A stretch of DNA of 64,000 bases from Bryobacter sp964387685 (GCA_964387685.1 CAYLXK010000002.1:248001-312000), one strand, 5' to 3'. Positions 10,101 through 19,675 are shown, counted from the first letter of the stretch. Notes: generated by a model from the sequence alone, not told the origin. Numbers and translations are program-made.

Positions 10101-11169
10101 AGCCATCGCCGGAAAGTTTCTCCATCACGAGCTTCAAGCCACAGTAGAGGTCGTGGTGTCGCGAGCGGGCGCGCGTGCTCGCCAGTTGACGCAGACGCGA
10201 GGAAGCGTAGAAATCCAGATAACGCTTCCGCGCTGCCGGATCGGCCGTGGGCACCAGCAACAAGTCACGGTCGTCCCCCACGAACAGGAAGAGCAGCCGG
10301 TAGACCAGGCGCAGGATCTGCCGATAGTAATCCTGCTTATCGAGTGCGCCCGAGCGCAGGTTCTCCCGGAGCGCCGTGTTGGCCGGATGGACTAGGAAGC
10401 CCTGCCCGAGATGTTCAATGGCCCGCTGGACGCCATCGCGCAGGCCGTCGAGCACGCGGACGCCCTCGGTGCGGGCGGCCTGGGACCATTTCTCAAGCTG
10501 GCACAGATCAGGGCGCTCGGCCTCGAACCGCGACTGGTGCAGTATCAGCCACAGCAGGACGAAGTCCGGGTATGCTTCACCGGCCATCATCGCTTCGAGG
10601 TCAAACTCGACATAGGCCTGACGCGTGAGGCTGATGTTGTCGCGCAGCAGGCGAAGCCGAAGGCCGTTTGAGACTATTCCCCAGAGATGCTGGTCGCTCC
10701 GGTTCAACAGTTCTTGTACAAGACTATGCGGACTGGAACGTAGCCCACTCGCGCCCGATTGGATACGGCGGTCAAGTTCCACGTTGCAGCCGACAAGATG
10801 AATTGGAGTATGCTGCCAGGCGTGACTGACCGCATATTGCTTGCCGCCGACTTCCTCGGTCTTGGCCGTCTGAAGCCGCCCGTAATCGAGCAACTGGAAC
10901 AAGGGAAGCAGCCACCGTTCACGGGTGACGCTGGTGCCGGGATCGCTTTCCGCCAGTTTTTCGCGCGCCGTCTGAAAGTTGAGCCACGCCGCCTGGAGCC
11001 TATTCCACGCACGGTTCGTGGCTTCGCCGAATTTCTCGCCGGTCAGATGATAGGCGGCTTCGGTCAGGCCTCCCAGATCTTTATCGCCAGCCGCAATGCG
11101 GTTGAGAATATCGGGCGGTAAGATCGCGCCTTCCGTGCGTATGGTGGTAAACGCAGTTCCCGCGCTCAT
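7198..11169 (-). CDS. DrmMI-like adenine-specific DNA methylase, class of Eco57I
   Basis: A 1323-residue N6-adenine DNA methyltransferase. Motif I (SAM binding), DPACGSGHF, is at about residues 493-501, and the catalytic motif IV, NPPW, is at about 769-772. The long N-terminal region (about 450 residues) and a C-terminal target-recognition-like region match the size of Eco57I-type methylases and of DISARM DrmMI. No nuclease motif is evident. The ATG overlaps the TGA of the SNF2 gene (ATGA), and GGAGG lies six bases upstream. In DISARM the methylase marks host DNA as self; the same role is likely here. Whether it also takes part in restriction cannot be told from the sequence. Confidence 0.93.
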   Translation of the reverse strand: MSAGTAFTTIRTEGAILPPDILNRIAAGDKDLGGLTEAAYHLTGEKFGEATNRAWNRLQAAWLNFQTAREKLAESDPGTSVTRERWLLPLFQLLDYGRLQTAKTEEVGGKQYAVSHAWQHTPIHLVGCNVELDRRIQSGASGLRSSPHSLVQELLNRSDQHLWGIVSNGLRLRLLRDNISLTRQAYVEFDLEAMMAGEAYPDFVLLWLILHQSRFEAERPDLCQLEKWSQAARTEGVRVLDGLRDGVQRAIEHLGQGFLVHPANTALRENLRSGALDKQDYYRQILRLVYRLLFLFVGDDRDLLLVPTADPAARKRYLDFYASSRLRQLASTRARSRHHDLYCGLKLVMEKLSGDGCPALALPALGSFLFSARALPNLNTCDIANLHLLEAVHSLAVTQTGHSRRSVDYRNLGAEELGSVYESLLELHPELNAEAGTFELKVSPGSERKTTGSYYTPTSLISRLLDSALNPVLESAVQQPNAEAAILKLRIVDPACGSGHFLIAAAHRLAKGLATVRTGEEEPPPQAQHRALRDVIGHCIYGVDVNPMAVELCKVSLWMEALEPGKPLSFLEHRIQCGNSLLGTTPSLLAEGIPDEAFTPMEGDDKEICREFKKVNKDERARQMRLFAATTEPWQQLGNFAASLMNLDQVGDDSIDGVREKERLYEQAVRSGDYLDGRLWADAWCAAFVWKKTREFNYPITEEVFRRIERNPHACEPWMRQEIERLAGQYRFFHWHLAFPDVFHIAPAGGKAENEQTGWQSGFDLALGNPPWEKVKLSEKEWFANRHPEITRAVNSAARKRLIESLKSDDPHLYKSFLEAIRQASGEGYLIRNTKKYPLCGQGDTNTFAVFAELMRSIISPQGRVGCIVPSGLATDDSTKEFFRSLIESEALHSLYCFENEDFIFPAVHHSFKFGLLTIAGTARRHTSADLAFYAREVSELDNPERHFRLTAADLRLLNPASGTCPVFRSERDAEITKAIYRRLPVFVDLVSESGNPWRTQFLTMFHMSNDSGLFRTQQQLVEEGWRLEGNSFHKDDKRYLPLYEGKMVDGYNHRYASVIVNMESDLRKTLPMEHGIADWQQSGFYNLPLYWIPEGEAERVTGGRKFEGRLAYKRVTQATSERTFKSCIIPWCGTGDKLPLFAGLTARASLLLLTNFNSFVLDFVARQKTGYVNLAQFVVVQLPVLTPAHFSECPPWDRSMQLQEWTLNRAIELTFTSGDLSGFARECGYDGPPFAWSPERRTILRCELDAAYFHLYGVPRQDIEHIMDSFNIVKRKDEHDFGEYRTKRLILEIYDAMAEAARSGVAYRTRLELTPGKSAVRS

Positions 11170-14030
11170 TGCGTGCCTCCGGCACGTGGGATGGGCAGAA
11201 ACACATAGAGGCCCAAAATGTCGGCTGGTAACTGCGGCTCCACGCGCTGCGACACCCCCCGGAGTCTGGAGGCTGTGCGGACGCGAGTGTGGGCGTCGAG
11301 CAACTCGCGTCCGCGCGCCCGGGCGAAGTCGTCAATCGCTGGCATCAGGGCGGGCATTCCGATCAGGATGCGCTGCACGGATTCCACTTGCTGTTCGGCG
11401 GCAAGATTCGCATCCGGCTCGGCTTCGATCAACTTTGCCGCAGCCTCCGTATCCAGCCACTCGGCATTCTCTGGCGGGCCCGCGAACGCGAGCACTTGAG
11501 AATCTTCCGCAAGCAACTGCGAGCCCGGGCGTCCATCGCGCCACTCCGTCTCGATGTGGTATCGGAATCGCACCAGCAACAGAGTGGTCCGGCGTTCGAC
11601 GGCTCGCGTTCTGGCCGCGCCGCACCTAGCGGCAAGGTTGCTCGAACTATCGAGGGCCGAGGCGCTATCGAGAGCCGAATCAAGGATGCCCGTGGCCAAA
11701 GTCTCAACCAGGGGATGGGTCCGGTGCAGATAGAGTTCGCCGTCGCGCACCGGCAGACCGAAGCGCGCACGAATGCTCTTGCACTCGGCGGGAAGGGGCC
11801 ACGCAGTGCGATTTCTCACGTCACCCAGGTGTGCTTCGAGCACTTGTCCGTTGCGGGACACGGTTGCGCCGTAATACCGCAGAGCCTCCCGCACGAATTC
11901 CGCCACATCGACGCCAGAGCCGATGGCAGAGCGCACTGCCTCGACCTCACGCGCAACCTCGCTGAACTTGATCGTTTCCTGTGCGAACATCGTTCGGGAA
12001 CGGGCTTCCCGCTCGGCTGCGTTCTGCCACTCTTCCGAGACCTTTCGGACGGCGGGCGGATCTTCGTCGGCAAAGTCAAGCAATAACTGATCGTTGTTCC
12101 GCGGCCGCTTTCGCAGGAGGATGTCCTCGAAAATCGCTTCCACAAGCTCCTCAGCGCGGGCGGGCACCGGAACCGAAATGCCAAGAGAGCTGCGTATGGT
12201 CTTGTGCTTGCGCAACAGAACGCGGAGGATGATTCGATCAACGCCGTTGTCCTCGCCGTAGTAGGTGACGACGCGGACCTTCGGAGAGGGCTGGCCGTAG
12301 CGGTCCACGCGTCCTTCACGCTGCTCGTGGCGGGTAGGGTTCCAACTCAAGTCGTAATGGATGACCGCATCGAAGGCCTGCTGAAGATTGATACCTTCGC
12401 TCAGGCAATCGGTAGCTACGAGGACGCGGCGCGCGTGCTCACCCAGTGCACCGATGCGCTGTTCGCGCTCCGCTGGTGCAAGTTCTCCGGTCACGGATTC
12501 GATTTCCGTGCCTTTCGGAATCTTGTTGCTGGCACGGAGCGCGGCGGCGACGTACTTCGCGGTCTCGACAAAGCGGCAGAAGACAATCGGCTGATAGTTT
12601 TCTTTCAGCAGCCCCGTGACAAGATCGATAGCCCCGGCCAGCTTCGAGTCTTCGCCACCCATCAGTCCATCCGCCAGAGTGGCCATTTCCCGAAGCCTGC
12701 GCCGATGGCGGGCGCGGTCGTCCTCCTCCGCTTCTGCATCGCTCCCTGGAGAGAGGTCGATACCTTCACTGCTCTCGTCGTCGGTGAGGTCGAGGACGGA
12801 ACGGCGGCCAATGGCATCAGCTTCTTCGGTGGTTTCGGTTCCCACGGTGGCTGCGCGGGTGCGAAGCGTGGCTGCTGCGGCGGCAGGACTGGAGGCGAGA
12901 GCGCGCAAGAGCGCCAGCACAGACCACCACTGGACGCGCTGGCGGTGGCCGGACCCATCGGTGACGACCTCGCGGGCATACTCAAGAACGCGGTCAAGCA
13001 GGCGGCGATAGTTCGGCGTCAGCTTATAGTTGCGTTCCGCCTCCTCGCGACCGGGGAAGGGTGTTTCGGTCTGAAGGAACTGCGTGATGTCGCGGCGGCG
13101 GCGCTGCACGAACTGAGCAGCCAGGCGCCGGCGATGGTGTTCGTTCGCGGGACCGGTGAGATCGGCAGGCAGGGCGGCGAAGTCCGGATTGATCAGGCGC
13201 AGCAGCGAACGAAAGGCATCTTCATTGCCGCTGTGGGGAGTGGCAGTGACGAGGATCATGTGGCGCGCCGCGTTTTCGGCAAGGCCGCGCAGCAGGTTGT
13301 GCCGCTGGTGGCGAGTGGCGCGCCCTTCGCCGGACCACGCACAGGTGTGGGCTTCGTCAACGATGACGAACTCGGGGCAGGTTCGCAGGAATTCGTCCCG
13401 GCGGCGGTCGGACTTGATGAAGTCAAGTGAGACGATCACGAACGGGTACTGGTCGAAAAGAGATTCACCGGGCGCGAGTCCACGTTCGAGGCGCGAAGCC
13501 GTACCGGGTAAGACCAGTTCAGCCGCGATGTTGAATTTATCCGCAAGTTCTCGCTGCCATTGCTCGGCAAGCTGGGGTGGGCAGAGCACCGCCAGGCGTT
13601 TGATTTCTCCGCGGTCGAGGAGTTCACGGGCGATCAGCGCGGCTTCGACGGTCTTGCCGATGCCAACGTCGTCGGCAATTAACAGGCGGACCGGGTCCAT
13701 TTTGAGAGCCATGAGCAGAGGCACGAGCTGGTAGGGCCGCGGATCGATGGCTAGGCGCGCGAAAGAACGGAATGGACCGGCACTCGAACGGAACCCGAGG
13801 CGGAGCGCGTCACGGAGAAGGCGAGAGGAACGGAAGTCGCCAACACGTGCCGGGTCGGGCGGAGCGAAGCTGGCCGGTTCCACCGGTTCGATGGGCAAAT
13901 AGACGCCTGTGACTTCTTCCTCGATGCCGCCCAGTGGACGCAGCATCAGGAGATCCGGGCCGGATTCCGGTAATACGACCCATTCACGACCACGGGCTCG
14001 AACGAGCGACCCAATCGCATAGTTGTTCAT
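11166..14030 (-). CDS. DrmD-like SNF2 family helicase
   Basis: A 954-residue SF2/SNF2 ATPase. Motif I is 'ADDVGIGKT' at about residue 123. Motif II is 'VIVDEAHTC', motif III is 'VTATPHSG', and the C-terminal core has 'DLSWNPTRHEQREGRVDRYG'. The N-terminal 'YAIGSLVRARGREWVVLP' is typical of DrmD and related long SNF2 proteins that sit next to adenine methylases. The ATG at 14030 is preferred over one 48 bases upstream because it overlaps the stop of the upstream helicase as ATGA. Such helicases probably translocate on foreign DNA in DISARM-like systems; that is known for the family only in outline. Confidence 0.92.
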   Translation of the reverse strand: MNNYAIGSLVRARGREWVVLPESGPDLLMLRPLGGIEEEVTGVYLPIEPVEPASFAPPDPARVGDFRSSRLLRDALRLGFRSSAGPFRSFARLAIDPRPYQLVPLLMALKMDPVRLLIADDVGIGKTVEAALIARELLDRGEIKRLAVLCPPQLAEQWQRELADKFNIAAELVLPGTASRLERGLAPGESLFDQYPFVIVSLDFIKSDRRRDEFLRTCPEFVIVDEAHTCAWSGEGRATRHQRHNLLRGLAENAARHMILVTATPHSGNEDAFRSLLRLINPDFAALPADLTGPANEHHRRRLAAQFVQRRRRDITQFLQTETPFPGREEAERNYKLTPNYRRLLDRVLEYAREVVTDGSGHRQRVQWWSVLALLRALASSPAAAAATLRTRAATVGTETTEEADAIGRRSVLDLTDDESSEGIDLSPGSDAEAEEDDRARHRRRLREMATLADGLMGGEDSKLAGAIDLVTGLLKENYQPIVFCRFVETAKYVAAALRASNKIPKGTEIESVTGELAPAEREQRIGALGEHARRVLVATDCLSEGINLQQAFDAVIHYDLSWNPTRHEQREGRVDRYGQPSPKVRVVTYYGEDNGVDRIILRVLLRKHKTIRSSLGISVPVPARAEELVEAIFEDILLRKRPRNNDQLLLDFADEDPPAVRKVSEEWQNAAEREARSRTMFAQETIKFSEVAREVEAVRSAIGSGVDVAEFVREALRYYGATVSRNGQVLEAHLGDVRNRTAWPLPAECKSIRARFGLPVRDGELYLHRTHPLVETLATGILDSALDSASALDSSSNLAARCGAARTRAVERRTTLLLVRFRYHIETEWRDGRPGSQLLAEDSQVLAFAGPPENAEWLDTEAAAKLIEAEPDANLAAEQQVESVQRILIGMPALMPAIDDFARARGRELLDAHTRVRTASRLRGVSQRVEPQLPADILGLYVFLPIPRAGGTQ

Positions 14031-17000
14031 TTGACGATTCCGAAGATGCCAGGCTTGCTTCGGGCTATTGCAGCCCAATCGTCCTTGTGGCCGAACCGGA
14101 TTACCTGGTACCCGAGATCTTCCATCCGGTCTTGCTGTGCGCGGTCGCGCTGTTGGCGCTCGGGATGGTCATGCGGAGGCCCGTCCACATAGATGGCGAC
14201 GTTGTGGCTATCGTAAAAGAAATCCGGCCTCGTCATGGCGGCTTCGATGAAGCCTTGGGCCGACGAGGGGAGACGACAATCGTTGGCTTCAAGAAAATCG
14301 AGCCAGCCTTCCTCGAGCTTCGACGCGCACAAGCGCTTGAGTTCGGCGAGGTGTGCCGCGCGGGGTTTTGACGCAGGCGAGACCACGACTGTCGAAGCTT
14401 GGAATTCGAGCAGGATGTCCTTGATAGCCTTGCGGTCCAGGATTGGGTGCTGAAGCTGGTTCGAGTAGCTCAGTAGGCAATCGTAACAGGCGGCTTCGCA
14501 GTCTTCAGTGGAACCCGGAGCGCGACGGCGGTCCTCACCGGTATCTGGGTCGAAGTGACAAAGACTGAGCGCCTCACGGGCGATGCGGGGGAACGCGGCC
14601 GGATCAGCGAGGAGCCGCCGCAGAACGCCAGCGCCGCCTTCGGCCGATTCGTAAAGGAGGATGGTGCGAGGCTCGGTCCAATCAGGCAGCAGCTCTGCCG
14701 CGAGCTCACCATCTTCGAGTTGGTAGGAAATCTGAATTGCGTTCTTAAGCGCGAACGCGAGTGACGTGATGACCTCGCGTGACTGCGTCAGGAGCGGCTC
14801 GAAAATGAGCGTGTTTCGGCGGTCTTCGACATACGGAATGACCCGTTCGTTCCGGCGGCTGACGGGATCCAGGTCGCTGTCGTCTGTGTCGGAGAGGCTC
14901 TCCTCACTGCGCTGCCAGTAGCCACGTTCTGTGTCGAGAACGAAGCCGTACTGGTCGCGATTCTTGCGGCGCCGCCAGCCGAGATTGATTCGCCAGAGAG
15001 TAGCGGCGTGACCGTAATGAATTCCCCCGACCGTCACTGAACCTGACTGCATCTGGGCAGTCTGATGCGATTTGACGCCACGATACTCTGCGTACCGGAA
15101 GCCACTCTGGGTTTCATAGCCGAGCCGGAGCCGCTCTTCCTCGTCAGAGTTGATCTTGTCTTTGCGTCGAGTAGACACGTTCTGCAGCCGCAGCATCTTG
15201 TCCATCGCAGAGGGGAGCGGCACACCGCAGTTCTCGCAGAGATCGGGGCCCGGGGGGCTGGTCACGGCGTGCAAGTAACCGCAGTGCTCACAACGTTTCA
15301 GTCTTCCGAGAATTGGCCCGTCCGCACCAAGCGGAAGGATTACTTTATTCACGAGGTATCGCGATCCCTCGTGATACACCACCGCACGAGGGCCGAATTC
15401 CGTGATGGCGAGAAAGCGCGGGCGGGACAAGAATTCGTCGCGCTGAGTCGTCCGTCTGCCCGGAATATAGGCCGAGAGCGGCAGGCGCGGAAAGTTGTAA
15501 CCGGGAAGGAAGCCCTCGCTCGCAAAGTACCGGTAGCTGTAGAAGTCGGACTGCATGATGTTCTGCGTTTCGGTCAGCAGCTTGTACTGCGATTCAGCTT
15601 CACGGCGAAGGCGCTCAGCCTGGCGCCGGTCGTCGGCGGAACGCGACATGTCCATGATGATCGCATTCTGGGTGCGTTGTTGGTCTAGGGCGGCCCGGCA
15701 CAGACCGCGCCATCGTTCACAAGCACTCTCGAAGCTGGTCTCGATCTGGTTGAAAACTTCTTCGGCCCATTCAGTCGTGTACCAATCGGCGCTCTCAAGA
15801 TCCTTCCGGAAGGTGTTCAGCACGCGATGCGCCCGCGTCAGCGCCGCGATACGTGGTGGTATCCTCCGGAGATCCTCGACGACGGGATCGATAGTTCGCA
15901 GAGTCGGGTCGTTACCGGCAACGTCGAGGAGATCGCTGAGCGACTTCCGCAGGTCGAGGCCGGATTCCTTGAGCCAAATGGCTTGGAGGTGCGCACGAAC
16001 GAGGTCCTCATTAGCGAGGTCGAGACGCGGCGGCGTGACCTCCCCTGAAACCATACGCTGCGGGCGTTTGAAAAAGTACTGATCATGGGGGCTGCCGGTG
16101 GTGCAGTAGGTGAAGACAAGCGCTGGTTGTCCACTTCGCCCTGCGCGCCCGCTGCGCTGGGCATAGTTGGCCGGAGTAGGCGGGATGTTGCGCATGTTGA
16201 CTACATTCAACTCGGCAATGTCCACGCCGAGTTCCATCGTGGGCGAACAATACATCACCGGTAGCTGAGCCTTGCGGAACCGCTCTTCGCGTTTGATTCG
16301 GTCCTCATAAGGGACTTGTGCGGTGTGCTCGCGGGCTTCGTAGCCGACGAGTTCGGAGGCCATGTTGCGGTAGAAGTTCACGAAGAAGCTATTGGTGCGG
16401 CCCTCGGCGGCCGACTCGCCTGGAACACGGATGGGATCGCGGAACGGACGCTCGCCGGTGGAAGCCGTCCAAACAAGGGCTGAGGCCGGCAGACGGTAGC
16501 CGGGTACATCACCTGCATCTCGTGGTTCACGGACTATTTCCGCAAGTCCGGCGGACTGGAGCGTCCGCAACAACTGACCGATGATCTGGTCCGTTTCGGC
16601 TGTGGTCAGCTTTGCGTGATGCTCAGGCAGGTTCTCGGCGCGGCGAAGAAACTGGCCGAAGCCGCCTCGCGCAGTGACAAATACATCGCCTCTGGAATCC
16701 GATTCCGCGCCTGGGCGGGGGTACAGAATTGTCGCGTGCTCTAGAAGTTCATTCTCGTCAAACGCCCAGGGATCAATGAGGCGTTGGTTGCTTTGCTGCA
16801 GGATCGTCTCCTGCTTCATCTGGTCCAGGTAGTCTACCTGAATGGCCATGGAGCGCCGCATGAAATCGAGAAGGGTGTGGGCGATGTTCTTTCGAGTCTG
16901 AGGCGAAGCGCCTGCGAGTGCGGGATGGTGCTTGGTCCACGAGGACTGGTCGGCGCATAGTTCATCGAGGGAGAGGTACTGGATTTCGAGGAGTCCACAT

Positions 17001-19189
17001 TGCTCCAGGTTGGGCGAAGTAACGCGCCAACCGCGCCGGAGATCGTGGTAAAGCCTGTAGCCGATCACGTTGCGGAAGGCCAGTTCGGTTTGAACCTTCG
17101 CTTGGAACTTGAGGTCTGGATCTTTCGAGAAACCCGCAAAAGGAAAGGCCAGAGAATCGAAGACCTTTTGAGTGAGGATGTCGTGCGTCAGTCCTGCCGG
17201 GCCAGCGTTCTCACAGGCCTTGAAGAGAGCCGCGCGGAGAAGGCCGATCTGTACGAAATCGTTGAAATGACCAGCCTGAAGAGAAGCGTCCTGGCGGTTG
17301 TCTGTAAAGCTGAGCAGCTTGCGTGCCTGCGGTGCAAGTGTGCCTTCCCTATGCAAGTGACGAACCGTCGCGAGGCTCAAGATAGTTGTGGCGGTGCTGC
17401 GGCCTTCGGTGCCGAGAGAGGTCAGTTTGCCGAAATCAGACGTAGTGCGGGACGAGTGCGAAACCCCGCAGTGCAGGCAAAACCGAAACGGCGCAGGAAG
17501 AAAATGGCAAGGCACGTCCCCACCGGACTGCCCAGTGGTCGAGATTGAAACCGGTTGAGGCAGCATCTTTCGAAGCGACCTTTTTATCTGGGTGCCCTTA
17601 CCGGTTTCTTCCTTCCAATCGTCAGGGACTCGAGCAATTTCTTCTTCTGTGCCAGAAGGCCAGGGATGCTCGGCGCTTAGAAAAAGGAATCCAGCTGTGG
17701 ACTTATCGAAGCTGGAGCGGTCCTGCAATTCACGCGCCGAGAAATTTGCAGGGGCGTTATCGCCTTCGGTGCGCCGCACGCAGTAGTATTCCTGGCCGCA
17801 CTCGCGACAGAAGACCAGAGGGAGCAGAATCCTGTTGCGATCATTGGGCACGAACTGCTGGCGGTTCAGCGTCAGATAGCGCCTGTCCTCTGCTTCGAGC
17901 GACGCGTAGACGGTGTCCCCACGACTGATGAACTGGTGGAGGCGAAACGCGAAAGGCGAGAAGCCAGTCTGGGGATTTGGCTCGCAACGGTATCCAGCAA
18001 GCAAGGTATCCGCAATCAAGCGCTGAGAGAGTCCGGAATCAATGCCGGCGAGTTCCCCTAGTTCTGTGGCTGCGGTAGTCAGGCTGGAGGGTTTTTGACG
18101 CCGGAGCCTGCCGAATTCAGGATCGCGGTACACGCCGAACTTTCCCTCGATCCAGGTCGAAAGCGGATCGGCGACGAACTCCTTGTACAGGACGGGAAGC
18201 TCGCCGGCATAGTGGCAGCGCTGCTTCAGCGCAGCCAGATAAATGGGATCATCTGGAAGATTCGCGGGAGTGGCCCGCTGAAGCGTCTCACCAATGACGT
18301 CGTCAGGTGTCACGTCCGCGCCGAAAAGTACGGAAGCGACCTGCGCAACTTCGGATCGCTGTTCGGCAAACGTTCCCGGCCCGGCAAGCGTCGCTGATGT
18401 ACCGACCACCTGCATGGATTTTGCACCAAAGAACTCGCGGGAACGGCGGACTAGCAAAGCCACATCGGCACCCTGTCTTCCGCGATAAGTGTGCAGTTCG
18501 TCGAGGACGAGGAACTTCAACCCCTGCGCCGCCTTGATCAGCCCGCTTTCGTAGGGCCGCGTCAGGATCAGTTCGAGCATGACGTAGTTGGTGAGCAGGA
18601 TGTCCGGGGGATTCGCGACGATGCGTTTCCGTTCCGCGTCCTCTTCCTGGCCTGTGTAGCGTGCGAACGTCACGGGACCCTTGCCGTCTGGATAACCGTC
18701 ACAGAGGAATTTGTTGAGCTCACCCAACTGACTGTTGGCGAGCGCGTTCATCGGGTAGACGACAATCGCCTGAATCCCCTTGCCGCTGCCGTCGCGAATA
18801 ACGCGATCAACAATTGGGATGATGTAGGCGAGGCTCTTTCCGGAACCAGTCCCTGTGGTGAGAACGTAATTGCGGCCTTCGCTTGCCTTTTGGATTGCTT
18901 CGGCCTGATGACGGTAGAGCTGGAGGGTTTTGCCTACTCCGTCCAGTTTTTTGGCGCGGAAGACGTGCGCGCACTCAGGGTGGAGGATCCCATCGGCACA
19001 CATCGATTCCACGGAGCCCGCGAATTCGAATACGGGATTGAGCTGGATCAGCGGATCTGGCCACAGGAGTCCTTGGTCAAGACACGAGGTGACAAGCGCG
19101 TCGACACGCTCGTCGCGGATTCTGATGAAGCTCCGGATGTAGGAGGAGTAGTCGCTGATCAACCGCTCACGAAGTTCAAATACATTCAT
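14027..19189 (-). CDS. YprA/DruE-family helicase with DUF1998 region and Vsr-like nuclease tail
   Basis: A 1720-residue protein and the first gene of the defence operon. Motif I (TTGTGSGKS) is at about 111-119 and a DELH motif II is near 229. A very long insertion separates this from the second RecA lobe, where 'ANYAQRSGRAGRSGQ' is near 1010. A Cys-rich DUF1998-type region follows, with CEHCGYLH and CENC near 1300 and 'CEAACYDCLLSY' further on. The last ~70 residues (RPDFFYD, IYVDGPPHD, then a D-rich helix and GYQVIRF) look like a Vsr/DUF559 nuclease fold. DISARM splits helicase (DrmA) and DUF1998 (DrmB); DruE of Druantia has both in one chain, as here. The ATG at 19189 ('MNVFELRERL') matches usual YprA starts; an in-frame GTG lies at 19222. 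Confidence 0.92.
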   Translation of the reverse strand: MNVFELRERLISDYSSYIRSFIRIRDERVDALVTSCLDQGLLWPDPLIQLNPVFEFAGSVESMCADGILHPECAHVFRAKKLDGVGKTLQLYRHQAEAIQKASEGRNYVLTTGTGSGKSLAYIIPIVDRVIRDGSGKGIQAIVVYPMNALANSQLGELNKFLCDGYPDGKGPVTFARYTGQEEDAERKRIVANPPDILLTNYVMLELILTRPYESGLIKAAQGLKFLVLDELHTYRGRQGADVALLVRRSREFFGAKSMQVVGTSATLAGPGTFAEQRSEVAQVASVLFGADVTPDDVIGETLQRATPANLPDDPIYLAALKQRCHYAGELPVLYKEFVADPLSTWIEGKFGVYRDPEFGRLRRQKPSSLTTAATELGELAGIDSGLSQRLIADTLLAGYRCEPNPQTGFSPFAFRLHQFISRGDTVYASLEAEDRRYLTLNRQQFVPNDRNRILLPLVFCRECGQEYYCVRRTEGDNAPANFSARELQDRSSFDKSTAGFLFLSAEHPWPSGTEEEIARVPDDWKEETGKGTQIKRSLRKMLPQPVSISTTGQSGGDVPCHFLPAPFRFCLHCGVSHSSRTTSDFGKLTSLGTEGRSTATTILSLATVRHLHREGTLAPQARKLLSFTDNRQDASLQAGHFNDFVQIGLLRAALFKACENAGPAGLTHDILTQKVFDSLAFPFAGFSKDPDLKFQAKVQTELAFRNVIGYRLYHDLRRGWRVTSPNLEQCGLLEIQYLSLDELCADQSSWTKHHPALAGASPQTRKNIAHTLLDFMRRSMAIQVDYLDQMKQETILQQSNQRLIDPWAFDENELLEHATILYPRPGAESDSRGDVFVTARGGFGQFLRRAENLPEHHAKLTTAETDQIIGQLLRTLQSAGLAEIVREPRDAGDVPGYRLPASALVWTASTGERPFRDPIRVPGESAAEGRTNSFFVNFYRNMASELVGYEAREHTAQVPYEDRIKREERFRKAQLPVMYCSPTMELGVDIAELNVVNMRNIPPTPANYAQRSGRAGRSGQPALVFTYCTTGSPHDQYFFKRPQRMVSGEVTPPRLDLANEDLVRAHLQAIWLKESGLDLRKSLSDLLDVAGNDPTLRTIDPVVEDLRRIPPRIAALTRAHRVLNTFRKDLESADWYTTEWAEEVFNQIETSFESACERWRGLCRAALDQQRTQNAIIMDMSRSADDRRQAERLRREAESQYKLLTETQNIMQSDFYSYRYFASEGFLPGYNFPRLPLSAYIPGRRTTQRDEFLSRPRFLAITEFGPRAVVYHEGSRYLVNKVILPLGADGPILGRLKRCEHCGYLHAVTSPPGPDLCENCGVPLPSAMDKMLRLQNVSTRRKDKINSDEEERLRLGYETQSGFRYAEYRGVKSHQTAQMQSGSVTVGGIHYGHAATLWRINLGWRRRKNRDQYGFVLDTERGYWQRSEESLSDTDDSDLDPVSRRNERVIPYVEDRRNTLIFEPLLTQSREVITSLAFALKNAIQISYQLEDGELAAELLPDWTEPRTILLYESAEGGAGVLRRLLADPAAFPRIAREALSLCHFDPDTGEDRRRAPGSTEDCEAACYDCLLSYSNQLQHPILDRKAIKDILLEFQASTVVVSPASKPRAAHLAELKRLCASKLEEGWLDFLEANDCRLPSSAQGFIEAAMTRPDFFYDSHNVAIYVDGPPHDHPERQQRDRAQQDRMEDLGYQVIRFGHKDDWAAIARSKPGIFGIVK

Positions 19190-19637
19190 TTGTGTCGCCT
19201 GACGATATTGTCCTGTCTTCACTTCGGCATCGAAGGTACTTCAACCGTCGCATGTCTGCAGCGGAGAGCGACCGCTTGGGCTAGCATCCAATACGATCAG
19301 CACCCCTCCGAAGTCTCTCATTAACCGGGATAAACCATTCTATTCCATCGACTTGTCCAGTGCTGAGTCTTGCAGAGAAAGGTTCGCTCAATCGGGCGAA
19401 GCCGCGGCACTCGATGTTCCCATCGACGCCCCGGGGTGCCACGCGTTCAACCAGCAGAAGGCGCGCCCTGTATGTGATGGCAGCGATCGAGGGCTGCTAT
19501 TGCCGTCGGCTTGGGGCCATCACGAAGAAGAATCCACGGAAGTGCCTTATGCACGCAAAAGAGGTTCTGTGCCTGGTATTCCTAACCATCCTCGGTATCG
19601 GCTGCCGACCGAGCCAGGCGTCGCCGTGTGTTTCCTC

Positions 19638-19675
19638 TTGAAGGCGTCCCAGTCATTTGAAGGCGTCCCAGTCAT
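19638..19675. repeat. Perfect tandem duplication of a 19-base unit
   Basis: The unit TTGAAGGCGTCCCAGTCAT occurs twice back to back with no mismatch. There are only two copies and no spacers, so this is not a CRISPR array. It could be a doubled protein-binding site or a recent slippage duplication. Confidence 0.8.

Noticed and set aside
12204..13430. A 408-codon plus-strand frame opposite the SNF2 helicase gene
   Set aside because: It mirrors the codon pattern of the true minus-strand gene, which has all helicase motifs. No ribosome binding site and no recognisable product.
18491..19324. A 277-codon plus-strand frame opposite the start of the YprA-type helicase
   Set aside because: Shadow of the helicase core; the DELH motif and Walker A lie on the other strand.
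19638..19675. CRISPR array
   Set aside because: Only two units, directly adjacent, without spacers and without cas genes nearby.
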